Shown: positions 7,571-16,750, counted from the stretch's first letter. The stretch: 37,634 bases of DNA from Salinivirgaceae bacterium (GCA_030620515.1 JAUXEM010000011.1:1-37634), one strand, 5' to 3'. Translations and numbers: made by a program. Notes: generated by a model not told the origin, from the sequence alone.

Positions 7571-9517
7571 TTACTCCATAATTATTGGCAAGCAAACCAC
7601 TACTTTTGTTCCTGTTTTGCCAATATGTTTTAAATCTTGAATTATTGGTTCAGGAATGCTATTGTATTTCTTTTGAAGAATCTTCATTCTTTGTTTAAAT
7701 ATCCCTGTTGCTTTTGATTTGTGCTTGGTGTCTTTGTTTTCTTGTGCAGAATTTATTCCAACCCCATTATCAGTAATTGTAATGGTAATTTGAGTTTCAG
7801 TTTCCGAAAAATCAAGGTTAATAATTCCATCTTTGTCAATGTTTTTTAGACCATGTTTTATTGAATTTTCCACAAAAGGTTGTAGCATCATTGGCGGTAT
7901 AAAAATAAATTCACTGTCAATTTCATCGGGTATGTTAATTATATATTCAAAAGTCGAATTCATTCTCATCTTTTCTAATTCTAAATAATTTTGAATTGTG
8001 CTTACTTCTTCTTCAAGAGAAATGCTTTCGGCATCTGAATTATTCAGTATAGATCGTGTAAGTGATGCAAAATTACCCATAAAAGCAGCAGCCTTTTTCG
8101 CATCATTTTTATACATATAGCTCTGAATACTTGCAAGGGCATTAAAAATAAAATGTGGGTTCATTTGCGAGAGCATAAGCTGCTGTTTTAATTTATCTTG
8201 TGTTAGCGATGCTTGACGTTTGCGCATTATTTGAACATAAATTCCCAAAACAATACTTATTAATAGAATAGATATTAATCCGATTCCTAGTTTTATACGC
8301 TGATTTTTATTCTTATTTTCAATAGACAATAGTTTTATTTGTTGTTCTTTTTTATTGGTTTCGTATTCAATTTCTAAAGATTGTAATTGTTGTGCATTTT
8401 TGTTGTTTAAAATGCTATCTTGGTATAAATGACTTTGTTGCAATGCGTTAATAGCGTTTTGCCAGTTAGCCGTTTTGTTGTATAACTCAAATAAGGCATC
8501 GTTTATTAAAATAATATTTTCGAATGAGTGAATTGCAAGCGCAATACCAATAGCTTTTTCTAAATAATATTCAGCACTATCGACTTGATTTATTTTCGTT
8601 TTAATTTTCCCTAAATAGGCATTGCATAAGGCTTGGTATCTAGTGTTTTTATTTTTATTATGCATGATTAATGCCTTACGAAAATACTTTTCAGCTTCTT
8701 CAATTTCGTTTAAAGCGTAATTAGCTTGTCCAATTAAATGATCTGACACTGCAAAGCCTCGTTTGCTACCCAACTTAACTAATAATTGTTTCGATGCAAC
8801 AAAATAGTGCATAGCCGAATCATTTTGGTTTTTTAAAAGAAACACCTCGCCCATTGAACCGTAATTATATGCAAGAGTTCGTTTGTCATCAATTTTTTTT
8901 GCTATTGCTGCCGATTTATTAAAATACAACATAGCTTGGTCAAACTCTTTTTGTACCACGTAAGTTGCTCCTAAACTATTCATTGTAAACGACGATATTT
9001 TTATTTCGCCTGTTGCTTCAGTTATTTTCAAAGCCTTATGGAAATACCTTATTGCTATTACATTTAAATCTTGCATTCGATACACCTGACCTAGATTATT
9101 GTAATTGTAGTATAGCTGTGTGCTGTCTTTTTTTTCAAGAGCCATACTTAATGAGAGATTGTGGTAATAGATTGAAGAGTCAAAAACAGAATTGAATCTG
9201 TACTGTAATCCAATTCTATCGTAAGCAATTATTTGTCCCTTATGGTATTCGTGTTTGCTGCATTTGTTTGCATAAATATGTAGCAAAGGCAAATATTCTT
9301 GTTTGAGTTTTCTTCTGTTTTTTATAATCGACAAATAAATTGCATCAAACTCCAATGTATCATTTTTATTACCAGTTAATAAATTGTGAAGACTGTCGGC
9401 TAGCAATGAATTATTTATTGGCAAATAAGCTTCTGTTTGACTTGTTTTACCGGTAAGGCTTAGTAAAAAAAAACTTAAAAATATTATTATGGGTAAAATA
9501 GTATTTTTAATATTCAT
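7571..9517 (-). CDS. TPR-containing LytS/YehU-type sensor histidine kinase
   Basis: N-terminal TPR repeats (YYNYNNLGQVYRMQDLNVIAIRYFHKAL etc.), one TM segment, His_kinase motif LMLSQMNPHFIFNALASIQSYM, HATPase motifs VENSIKHGL and ITDNGVGI. Confidence 0.93.
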   Translation of the reverse strand: MNIKNTILPIIIFLSFFLLSLTGKTSQTEAYLPINNSLLADSLHNLLTGNKNDTLEFDAIYLSIIKNRRKLKQEYLPLLHIYANKCSKHEYHKGQIIAYDRIGLQYRFNSVFDSSIYYHNLSLSMALEKKDSTQLYYNYNNLGQVYRMQDLNVIAIRYFHKALKITEATGEIKISSFTMNSLGATYVVQKEFDQAMLYFNKSAAIAKKIDDKRTLAYNYGSMGEVFLLKNQNDSAMHYFVASKQLLVKLGSKRGFAVSDHLIGQANYALNEIEEAEKYFRKALIMHNKNKNTRYQALCNAYLGKIKTKINQVDSAEYYLEKAIGIALAIHSFENIILINDALFELYNKTANWQNAINALQQSHLYQDSILNNKNAQQLQSLEIEYETNKKEQQIKLLSIENKNKNQRIKLGIGLISILLISIVLGIYVQIMRKRQASLTQDKLKQQLMLSQMNPHFIFNALASIQSYMYKNDAKKAAAFMGNFASLTRSILNNSDAESISLEEEVSTIQNYLELEKMRMNSTFEYIINIPDEIDSEFIFIPPMMLQPFVENSIKHGLKNIDKDGIINLDFSETETQITITITDNGVGINSAQENKDTKHKSKATGIFKQRMKILQKKYNSIPEPIIQDLKHIGKTGTKVVVCLPIIME

Positions 9518-9548
9518 GTGGCAAGCTAATTAAGTGGTATGTGTTTGG

Positions 9549-9556
9549 CAAAGATA
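9549..9556 (-). promoter_or_regulatory. Bacteroidota promoter of the TPR histidine kinase
   Basis: Minus strand ATTG (TTG at 9576-9578), 19-nt spacer, TATCTTTG (9549-9556), matching TTTG-N19-TAnnTTTG at -33/-7 with a weak -33. Confidence 0.55.
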
Positions 9557-9699
9557 AGTGGAAAGCTCTTATTTGCAATATTATCGATATCTAATATTTG
9601 CGGATTTGTGGTAACGCTTATTTACTGTGTTTATTTTTCTGTTACAGTTCGCCCGGTATGCCATAGCTGGCAAGCTAAGAAATAAATATTATAGTTCAC

Positions 9700-9774
9700 G
9701 CTCTTACAGGGCTTGTGTTATGCGCAATGAATTCACCAAGGGCTATTGCCCTTGGCTGCTTGCTTATAGCCCTG
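9700..9774 (+). repeat. REP-like palindromic intergenic element, copy 1
   Basis: Outer inverted repeat CAGGGCT (9707-9713)/AGCCCTG (9768-9774) encloses a perfect hairpin CCAAGGGC-TATT-GCCCTTGG (9736-9755). Confidence 0.6.
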
Positions 9775-9890
9775 CCTGCCGTCCTTTAGATTTACAATGT
9801 CATATTTTAAAAAAGAAAAATAATTACAAAGACTGATGATTATGATGAATAGATTTATTTTTTTGCAGGTAGGCTTTCAGTCTAAAAAAA

Positions 9891-9967
9891 GGCTTAAGGC
9901 CTTATAGCATCTACCCTGTGCAGCGCACAGGGTAATCTAAGAGTCTTAATAACAGGACTGTAAGGGC
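9891..9967 (-). repeat. REP-like palindromic intergenic element, copy 2 (opposite orientation, diverged)
   Basis: Perfect hairpin TACCCTGTGC-AGC-GCACAGGGTA (9912-9934). Minus-strand start CCCTTACAGTCCTGTTATTA matches copy 1 CTCTTACAGGGCTTGTGTTA at 14/20 positions. Confidence 0.5.
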
Positions 9968-10017
9968 GTAAACCTTTCGTCTGCTTGACGGCTATGCCCT
10001 GAATGCTAAAGGTTTAC
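9963..10017. repeat. Interleaved inverted repeats (pseudoknot-like order)
   Basis: AGGGC (9963-9967) GTAAACCTTT (9968-9977) CGTC-TGCTT-GACG (9978-9990) GCCCT (9996-10000) AAAGGTTTAC (10008-10017). Confidence 0.55.
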
Positions 10018-10304
10018 CTTAACAATAGTTCAGTAAGTTTTATAATGTATTGACAATCAAACTAGTGTAAAATATTGGTATTTTCTTATAAATATCTAAA
10101 ATTCAAATAATTACAATTTCACCTTTCTGTTGTTTACAGGTCTAACGGTCAATTACCTTTATGTAGGCTGTTTTATTTGGGTAGTTCTCGTAAATGAACT
10201 GATTACTGTCAGACTGGTTACTGCCTACTAAAACTGTATTGCATTCTTTATGTGAGTGGGTTTAATCTAAATTGAACGATTGTGTTCAATAATGATAAAT
10301 TCTT

Positions 10305-11741
10305 TTGCATCTTTGCAAAAAAAAATATAGTAAGGTGGGACGAAGAAAGAAGAATAATCCGTTTATAGAGAAAGTGCTTATTGAGGATGTTGCTGCAGAA
10401 GGTAAGGCAATTGCAAAGTATAACGATTGTGTCGTTTTTGTTCCCTATGTAATTCCGGGTGATGTGGTTGACTTGCAAGTTACTAAAAAACGTAAAAGCT
10501 ATATGGAAGCCCGAGTGGAAAAAATACATGTTTTTTCGAAAGATAGGGTAGATGCTTTTTGCGAACATTATGGAACTTGTGGAGGATGTAAATGGCAAAT
10601 TCTGCCTTATGAACTTCAGTTAAAACACAAACACCAGCAAGTTAAAGATGCGTTAACAAGGATTGGGAAAGTAGAATTGCCTGAATTTGAACCAATATTG
10701 GGGAGCGAAAAAACACAATATTATAGAAATAAATTAGAATTTACCTTTTCTTGTAAGCGTTGGTTAACAAAAGAGGAAATGGGTAGCGATATTCAAGATA
10801 TGGATGCGCTAGGTTTTCATATACCCAAGTTATTCGATAAAATTATTGATGTTAAGCATTGCTATTTACAACCAGAACCTAGTAATAAAATACGCTTGGC
10901 AATAAAAGAATTTGCAAAGGATAATAATTACAGTTTTTATAATCAACGTGCAAATGAAGGCTTTTTACGTAATGTAATTATTCGTACTACTTCAACTAAC
11001 GAGGTTATGGTTATAGTAGTTTTTGGTTCAAATAAAGCTGAAGAAATAAATAGTTTACTTGAACATTTAAAAGTGAAATTTGAAAATGAATTAAGCTCTT
11101 TACTTTACGTGATTAATGAAAAACCAAACGATACAATAGGGGATCAAGAAATACTCCATTATTATGGAGCCAATGAAATTTATGAAGAGATGGAAGGACT
11201 TAAATTTAAAATTGGTCCAAAATCGTTTTATCAAACAAATTCTGAACAAGCTTATCAATTATATTCAATAGTACGCAATTTTGCCGAATTAACAGGCAAA
11301 GAATTAGTTTACGATTTATATACCGGAACAGGAACAATAGCTTGTTTTATTGCTAATAGAGCAGAAAAAGTTATTGGTGTTGAGTATGTTGAAGATGCAG
11401 TTGTTGATGCTCGCAGTAATGCTGAATCGAACAAGGTTAATAATGCAACATTCTATGCTGGAGATATGAAAGATGTATTGAATGATGAGTTTATTAAAAA
11501 TAATGGAACTCCCGATGTAATTATAACAGATCCACCACGCGCAGGAATGCATACTTCAGTTGTGGAAACCATATTACGATGCTCGCCCCAGCGGATAGTA
11601 TATGTGAGCTGTAATCCAGCAACGCAGGCACGTGATATAGAGTTGCTTAGTAGTAGGTACAAAGTGGCTAAAGTTCAACCCGTAGATATGTTTCCACATA
11701 CGCATCATGTAGAGAATGTAGTCTTACTTGAAAAGGCTTAA
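10305..11741 (+). CDS. rlmD: 23S rRNA (uracil-5-)-methyltransferase RlmD/RumA family
   Basis: TRAM-like N-terminus (VLIEDVAAEGKAIAKYNDCVVFVPYVIPGDVVDLQVTKKRKSYMEARV), Fe-S cysteines (CEHYGTCGGCKWQ), SAM motif YDLYTGTGTIACFIA, catalytic DPPRAGMH and VSCNPATQARD. The listed TTG start lies in promoter-like sequence; GTG at 10335 is the likelier start. Confidence 0.9.
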   Translation: MHLCKKKYSKVGRRKKNNPFIEKVLIEDVAAEGKAIAKYNDCVVFVPYVIPGDVVDLQVTKKRKSYMEARVEKIHVFSKDRVDAFCEHYGTCGGCKWQILPYELQLKHKHQQVKDALTRIGKVELPEFEPILGSEKTQYYRNKLEFTFSCKRWLTKEEMGSDIQDMDALGFHIPKLFDKIIDVKHCYLQPEPSNKIRLAIKEFAKDNNYSFYNQRANEGFLRNVIIRTTSTNEVMVIVVFGSNKAEEINSLLEHLKVKFENELSSLLYVINEKPNDTIGDQEILHYYGANEIYEEMEGLKFKIGPKSFYQTNSEQAYQLYSIVRNFAELTGKELVYDLYTGTGTIACFIANRAEKVIGVEYVEDAVVDARSNAESNKVNNATFYAGDMKDVLNDEFIKNNGTPDVIITDPPRAGMHTSVVETILRCSPQRIVYVSCNPATQARDIELLSSRYKVAKVQPVDMFPHTHHVENVVLLEKA

Positions 11742-11794
11742 TATAAGCCATTAAATAATGGTGTTTTTATAGTTATAATGTGATTAAGTTTTTA

Positions 11795-11802
11795 TATTTT
11801 TG
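11795..11802 (+). promoter_or_regulatory. Bacteroidota -7 element upstream of the Crp/Fnr gene
   Basis: TATTTTTG fits TAnnTTTG, 38 bp before the ATG. Confidence 0.45.
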
Positions 11803-11839
11803 TCCATTAATATGTTTTTCAGCATAATAGTGAAGTGAT

Positions 11840-12541
11840 ATGATTCAAAAAAATATTGATTGCGAAAAATGTTTTGCAAGTCCAGATGCCATTTTTTCTT
11901 TGTTGACACCCGAAGAGCTTGAGTATGTAAAAAAGCATCATTCATGTGCATATTATAAGAAAAATGATATTCTTTTTAAAGAGGGCGATGAGCCAATAGG
12001 TTTATTGATGTTAAGCGATGGTAAGATTAAGGTTTTTAGAGAGGGTGTTGGCAGGCGCGAACAGATTGTTCGTATGGTAAAGCCTTTCGGTTTAATGGGC
12101 TTTAGGGGCTTATTTGCCACTGAAAACCATATTGCAACTGCCGTGGCCTTGGAAGATACTGTGATTTGTATTGTTGACAAAGACGACTTAATGAAATTGA
12201 TTCGTGAAAATAGCAATTTTGCTATTGGAATTATTCAAGCGTTAGCAACTGAGTTGGGTTTTTCTAATAGAAGAACCGTAGCATTAACTCAAAAGCATAT
12301 TAGAGGTCGTTTAGCCGAATCCCTACTTTTTTTAAAAGATACTTATGGTTTGGAGGATGATGATGCAACAATAAAAATATATTTATCGCGTGAGGATATT
12401 GCTAACTTGTCGAACATGACAACATCGAATGCTATTCGAACATTATCAACATTTGCAAGTGAAGAAGTGATATCAATTAGCGGAAGGAAAATAAAAATTA
12501 TTGATTTGAAGAAATTAGAGCGAATAAGTGCTTTAGGATAA
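11840..12541 (+). CDS. Crp/Fnr family transcriptional regulator
   Basis: cNMP-binding-like N-terminus (YYKKNDILFKEGDEPIGLLMLSDGKIKVF) and C-terminal HTH (GRLAESLLFL...LSREDIANLSNMTTSNAIRTLSTFASEEVISISGRKIKI). Confidence 0.93.
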   Translation: MIQKNIDCEKCFASPDAIFSLLTPEELEYVKKHHSCAYYKKNDILFKEGDEPIGLLMLSDGKIKVFREGVGRREQIVRMVKPFGLMGFRGLFATENHIATAVALEDTVICIVDKDDLMKLIRENSNFAIGIIQALATELGFSNRRTVALTQKHIRGRLAESLLFLKDTYGLEDDDATIKIYLSREDIANLSNMTTSNAIRTLSTFASEEVISISGRKIKIIDLKKLERISALG

Positions 12542-12544
12542 GAT

Positions 12545-12570
12545 AAATAGCTCTTGAGAAAGAGCTATTT
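12545..12570 (+). terminator. Intrinsic terminator after the Crp/Fnr gene
   Basis: AAATAGCTCTT-GAGA-AAGAGCTATTT, 11-bp perfect stem, followed by a T tract. Confidence 0.85.
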
Positions 12571-12712
12571 TTTATTGCATGTATCAAGGTTTTGTATAAG
12601 ATGGGTGCTTTTATAAAGGTATTTCCAAAAGAGGAAATTATATTTTTCACCTTTTGTTATATATTTTAGGAGTTAAGTATCTAAATTTAATATGTTTTAA
12701 CTATTTTAGCCG

Positions 12713-12720
12713 TATTTTTG
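12713..12720 (+). promoter_or_regulatory. Bacteroidota -7 element upstream of purH
   Basis: TATTTTTG fits TAnnTTTG, 29 bp before the ATG. Confidence 0.45.
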
Positions 12721-12748
12721 TGCTGAATTTTCAAGCTAGAGGAATTTA

Positions 12749-14335
12749 ATGAATAAGAGAATTAAAAATGCCTTAATATCAGTTTATCATAAAGATAATC
12801 TTGATAAAATTGTAAAGGAATTGAATGAGTTAGGAGTTAATCTAATTTCTACAGGAGGGACGTATGATTTTATCGAAAAATTAAATATTCCTGTTAAAGC
12901 TGTAGAGGAATTAACTACATACCCATCTATTCTAGGAGGAAGAGTAAAGACATTGCATCCAAAAGTATTTGGTGGCATTTTAGCTCGTCGCGATAATGAA
13001 AGTGATATTAAGCAATTGGACGAATATGCTATTGATGAAATAGATTTAGTAATTGTTGACTTATATCCTTTTGAAGAAACGGTTAAAAGCGACGCATCTG
13101 AATCTGATATTATTGAGAAAATTGATATAGGAGGAATATCTCTTATACGTGGTGCTGCTAAAAATTTTAACGATGTGCTTATTGTAAGTTCAATGCAGCA
13201 GTACGATGAATTTTATGAAATGCTGCTTGCGCAAAATGGAGAGACAACACTTAAACAACGTAGTAAATTTGCTAAAGATGCATTTAATATTTCGTCGCAT
13301 TACGATACGGCTATTTTTAATTATTTTGCAGCAGACGAAAATCTTGTTGAAGAAAAGATCGAATTATCAAACGGTAGCGTGTTAAGGTATGGTGAAAATC
13401 CACAACAGGAAGCCACAATTTATAAAATAAACAATTCACAATTAACTAATACACTTGCTAACGCTAAGGTTTTGCAAGGTAAAGTATTATCATATAACAA
13501 TATGTTAGATGCCGATGCTGCTTGGAAATCGTGCAGCGATGCATATCATGCAGTTTCAGGAATCGATAATAAAGTTGCAGTATCAGTTGTTAAGCATCTT
13601 AATCCTTGTGGATTAGCTGTTTCTAATGATGTTAAAAAATCATTAGAGCTTGCATGGGCTGGCGATCCAATATCTGCTTTTGGTGGTATAATAGGTTTCA
13701 CTGCTGAAATTACAGCTGAAATAGCAGATTGGTTTACCGATAAATTTATCGAAATAATTATAGCTCCATCATTTACAGATGAAGCAAAACAAATACTCGC
13801 GAGGAAAAAGAATTTGCGAGTCTTGGAAACGCCTGTTAAGCCAGAAATTACTGGTGAAAAATTATATCGTTCGGTTAATGGTGCAATACTTGTGCAGGAT
13901 GAAGACGAGGGTATGGACCTTGAGTACAAGGCGGTTACTAAAAAATCGTTTAGCGATAAACAATTAGATCTTGCAAAATTTGGAACACAAGCATGCAAGC
14001 ATTTAAAGAGTAATGCCATTGCTTTAGTTTCGCAAAATACAGATGGTTCTTATTGGTTAACGGGAGCTGGAATGGGTCAGCCTAACAGACTGGATAGTTT
14101 ACGTTGGTTAACAATTCCTCGATTTGAGCAAAAAAATAATTTGAATATTCAGGAAGCTGTACTTATTTCAGACGCATTTTTCCCATTTAAGGATAGTGTT
14201 GAGGTAGCCAATGAATACGGAATAAAATATATTGTTGAGCCAGGTGGAAGTATAAGAGACGAAGATGTAATATCTGCTTGTGATGAGTTTGGTATTGCTA
14301 TGGTATTTACTGGCAAAAGACATTTTAAACATTAA
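12749..14335 (+). CDS. purH: Bifunctional AICAR formyltransferase / IMP cyclohydrolase
   Basis: ALISVYHKDNLDKIVKELNELGVNLISTGGT, GGRVKTLHPKVFGGIL, RYGENPQQEA, VKHLNPCGLAV, GDPISAFGGIIGF, ending SIRDEDVISACDEFGIAMVFTGKRHFKH. Confidence 0.97.
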   Translation: MNKRIKNALISVYHKDNLDKIVKELNELGVNLISTGGTYDFIEKLNIPVKAVEELTTYPSILGGRVKTLHPKVFGGILARRDNESDIKQLDEYAIDEIDLVIVDLYPFEETVKSDASESDIIEKIDIGGISLIRGAAKNFNDVLIVSSMQQYDEFYEMLLAQNGETTLKQRSKFAKDAFNISSHYDTAIFNYFAADENLVEEKIELSNGSVLRYGENPQQEATIYKINNSQLTNTLANAKVLQGKVLSYNNMLDADAAWKSCSDAYHAVSGIDNKVAVSVVKHLNPCGLAVSNDVKKSLELAWAGDPISAFGGIIGFTAEITAEIADWFTDKFIEIIIAPSFTDEAKQILARKKNLRVLETPVKPEITGEKLYRSVNGAILVQDEDEGMDLEYKAVTKKSFSDKQLDLAKFGTQACKHLKSNAIALVSQNTDGSYWLTGAGMGQPNRLDSLRWLTIPRFEQKNNLNIQEAVLISDAFFPFKDSVEVANEYGIKYIVEPGGSIRDEDVISACDEFGIAMVFTGKRHFKH

Positions 14336-14361
14336 TATACAAGTATAACATTATTAGATAC

Positions 14362-15387
14362 ATGGGACTTTTTTCATTTTTAACGCAAGAAATTGCAATT
14401 GACCTAGGAACAGCAAATACAATTATTATTCATAATGATAAAATTGTTGTTGATGAGCCTTCGATTGTGGCTGTTGATGCAAGTACTCAAAAACTTATTG
14501 CAATAGGCGAAAGAGCTCGTCAAATGCATGGTAAAACACACGAAAATATAAGAACTATTCGTCCATTACGCGACGGAGTAATTGCTGATTTTGATGCTGC
14601 TGAGAAGATGATTCGAGGTATGATTAAAATGATTAATAACAATAAAACACAGCTTTTTAGCCCAGCTCTTAAAATAGTAATTTGTATTCCATCTGGTTCT
14701 ACCGAGGTTGAAATTAGAGCGGTTCGTGATTCATCGGAGCATGCAGGAGGACGCGAGGTGTTAATGATTTGGGAGCCAATGGCAGCAGCTATTGGAATGG
14801 GAGTTGACGTTGAAGCCCCTGAAGGAAGCATGGTTGTTGATATAGGTGGTGGTACTACTGAAATTGCAGTAATTTCATTGGGTGGTATTGTTTCAAATCA
14901 GTCTATACGTATTGCTGGCGATGATTTAACTGCTGATATCCGTGAATACATGCGTCATCAACATAACATTAAAATTGGGGAAAGAACTGCCGAAGATATT
15001 AAAATAAATGTTGGTTCGGCATTGCCTGATTTAGAGGATCCACCGGCAGATTATATCGTTAGAGGACCTCATCAAATGACAGCACTTCCCATGGATATTC
15101 CTGTATCTTACCAAGAAATTGCACATTGCTTAGATCGTTCTATTAGTAAAATTGAGGCAGCAATATTAGTTACACTTGAACATACGCCACCTGAGTTATA
15201 CACCGATATATATGAAAAAGGAATCTTTTTAGCCGGAGGTGGTGCATTGCTTAGAGGACTTGCCAGAAGATTGCAAGAGAAAACAAGAATTCCATTTCAT
15301 GTAGCTGAGGATCCTTTACACGCAGTTGCACGGGGAACTGGTATTGCGTTAAAGAACTCAGACAAGTTTTCGTTCTTAATCAAATAA
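14362..15387 (+). CDS. mreB: Rod shape-determining protein MreB
   Basis: IAIDLGTANTIIIHNDKIVVDEPSIVA, GSMVVDIGGGTTEIAVISLGG, GIFLAGGGALLRGL. Confidence 0.97.
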   Translation: MGLFSFLTQEIAIDLGTANTIIIHNDKIVVDEPSIVAVDASTQKLIAIGERARQMHGKTHENIRTIRPLRDGVIADFDAAEKMIRGMIKMINNNKTQLFSPALKIVICIPSGSTEVEIRAVRDSSEHAGGREVLMIWEPMAAAIGMGVDVEAPEGSMVVDIGGGTTEIAVISLGGIVSNQSIRIAGDDLTADIREYMRHQHNIKIGERTAEDIKINVGSALPDLEDPPADYIVRGPHQMTALPMDIPVSYQEIAHCLDRSISKIEAAILVTLEHTPPELYTDIYEKGIFLAGGGALLRGLARRLQEKTRIPFHVAEDPLHAVARGTGIALKNSDKFSFLIK

Positions 15388-15420
15388 TTATACATGGCAT
15401 TCTAAAAGAATAATTCTAAT

Positions 15421-16251
15421 ATGAGAAGTTTAATAGACTTTATTTATAAATACCATTATTTTATATTATTTATCCTTTTAGAGTGCCTTTCTGTTTTTTT
15501 AGTAATACAGTATAATAATTATCAGCACTCCTCGTTTATTAATTCTTCAAATAATGTTTCAGGAAATGTTTATAATTCTTTGTATGGAGTTACGCAGTAT
15601 TTTGAATTAAAAGCAAAGAACGACGAGCTTGTTAATAAATTAGTTAGTTATCATAATCAGAATAAAAAGGCTTATAAAAGCAATAATGTAACTCTTTCTG
15701 AACTATATGACTCAATTTATATCCAGCAATTTGAGCACGTAGAAGCGAATGTAATTAACAATTCAGTTAATAAACAAAATAATTACCTGACCCTTAATAG
15801 AGGATTAAAACACGGGGTTAGTAAAGGTATGGCTGTGGTTTCCCAATATGGGGTTGTTGGGATTGTTAAAGATGTATCTGAAAATTATGCATCAGTAATA
15901 AGCATTTTGAACCAAAATTTGAAAATTAGTGCCATGGTAAAAAAGAATAATTATTTTGGCACCCTTCAATGGGAGGGAGGTAGTTACCAATATACCACTC
16001 TTTATGATTTACCTAACCATATTTCATTACAAAAAGGCGATACAATTATAACTAGTGGCTATTCAGCAGTATTCCCCAAAGGAGAATTGTTAGGAATAGT
16101 TAATAAAGTACAACAAAGAGATGGAGGGGAATTTCTTTATGTCCAAGTAAAGTTTACTGAAGACTTTAAGAAATTAACAAATGTGTTTGTTGTCAAAAAT
16201 CTACTTAAAGATGAGCAAATTGCTCTGGAAAGGAGTTCTTTAAATGATTAA
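15421..16251 (+). CDS. mreC: Rod shape-determining protein MreC
   Basis: N-terminal TM, coiled-coil segment, NNYLTLNRGLKHGVSKGMAVVSQYGVVGIVKDVS...GDTIITSGYSAVFPKGELLGIV; position after mreB. Confidence 0.93.
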   Translation: MRSLIDFIYKYHYFILFILLECLSVFLVIQYNNYQHSSFINSSNNVSGNVYNSLYGVTQYFELKAKNDELVNKLVSYHNQNKKAYKSNNVTLSELYDSIYIQQFEHVEANVINNSVNKQNNYLTLNRGLKHGVSKGMAVVSQYGVVGIVKDVSENYASVISILNQNLKISAMVKKNNYFGTLQWEGGSYQYTTLYDLPNHISLQKGDTIITSGYSAVFPKGELLGIVNKVQQRDGGEFLYVQVKFTEDFKKLTNVFVVKNLLKDEQIALERSSLND

Positions 16252-16750
16252 AGTACTACCGCGCAATATATTTCGTTTTGTTTTTTTAGTTTTACTACAG
16301 GTGATGGTTTTAAATAATATTCAATTTAGCGGATATATTAATCCATACATGTATGTTTTATTTATTTTGCTTTTGCCATTTGAAACTCCTAAATGGTTGG
16401 TATTAGTGCTATCGTTTATTCTTGGTTTATCAGTAGATATGTTTTGCGATACACTAGGGATTCATGCTTCGGCATCTGTTTTTATGGCTTTTTTACGACC
16501 ATTTGTTTTGCGTGCAATTTCGCCTCGTGATGGATTTGAAACGGGAACCTATCCTCGTGTTTCTTTTTATGGTGTAGTTTGGTTTTTAAAATATTCTTTA
16601 TTATTGGTTTTTTCGCATCACTTATTTTTATTTGTAATTGAAGTATTTAAGTTCGATAATTTACATTTAATTCTATGGCGAACTGCCCTAAGTACAATCT
16701 TTACTGTATTTTTAATTATCATTAGTCAATTTGTAATGTTCCGAAAGTAA
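16244..16750 (+). CDS. mreD: Rod shape-determining protein MreD
   Basis: Multi-TM 168-aa protein between mreC and mrdA; SFILGLSVDMFCDTLGIHASASVFMAFLRP. Confidence 0.87.
   Translation: MIKVLPRNIFRFVFLVLLQVMVLNNIQFSGYINPYMYVLFILLLPFETPKWLVLVLSFILGLSVDMFCDTLGIHASASVFMAFLRPFVLRAISPRDGFETGTYPRVSFYGVVWFLKYSLLLVFSHHLFLFVIEVFKFDNLHLILWRTALSTIFTVFLIIISQFVMFRK

Noticed and set aside
9627-9836. 69-aa ORF (MFIFLLQFARYAIAGKLRNKYYS...)
   Set aside because: It is made almost entirely of REP-like palindrome sequence (9700-9774) in an intergenic region, with no protein-like composition or start context.
11735-11749. GGCTTA-ATA-TAAGCC hairpin at the rlmD stop codon
   Set aside because: Only a 6-bp stem with a 3-nt loop and no T tract; not convincing as a terminator.
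11316-14831. Minus-strand ORFs inside rlmD, crp/fnr, purH and mreB
   Set aside because: Overlap conserved enzyme genes and carry no recognisable motif.
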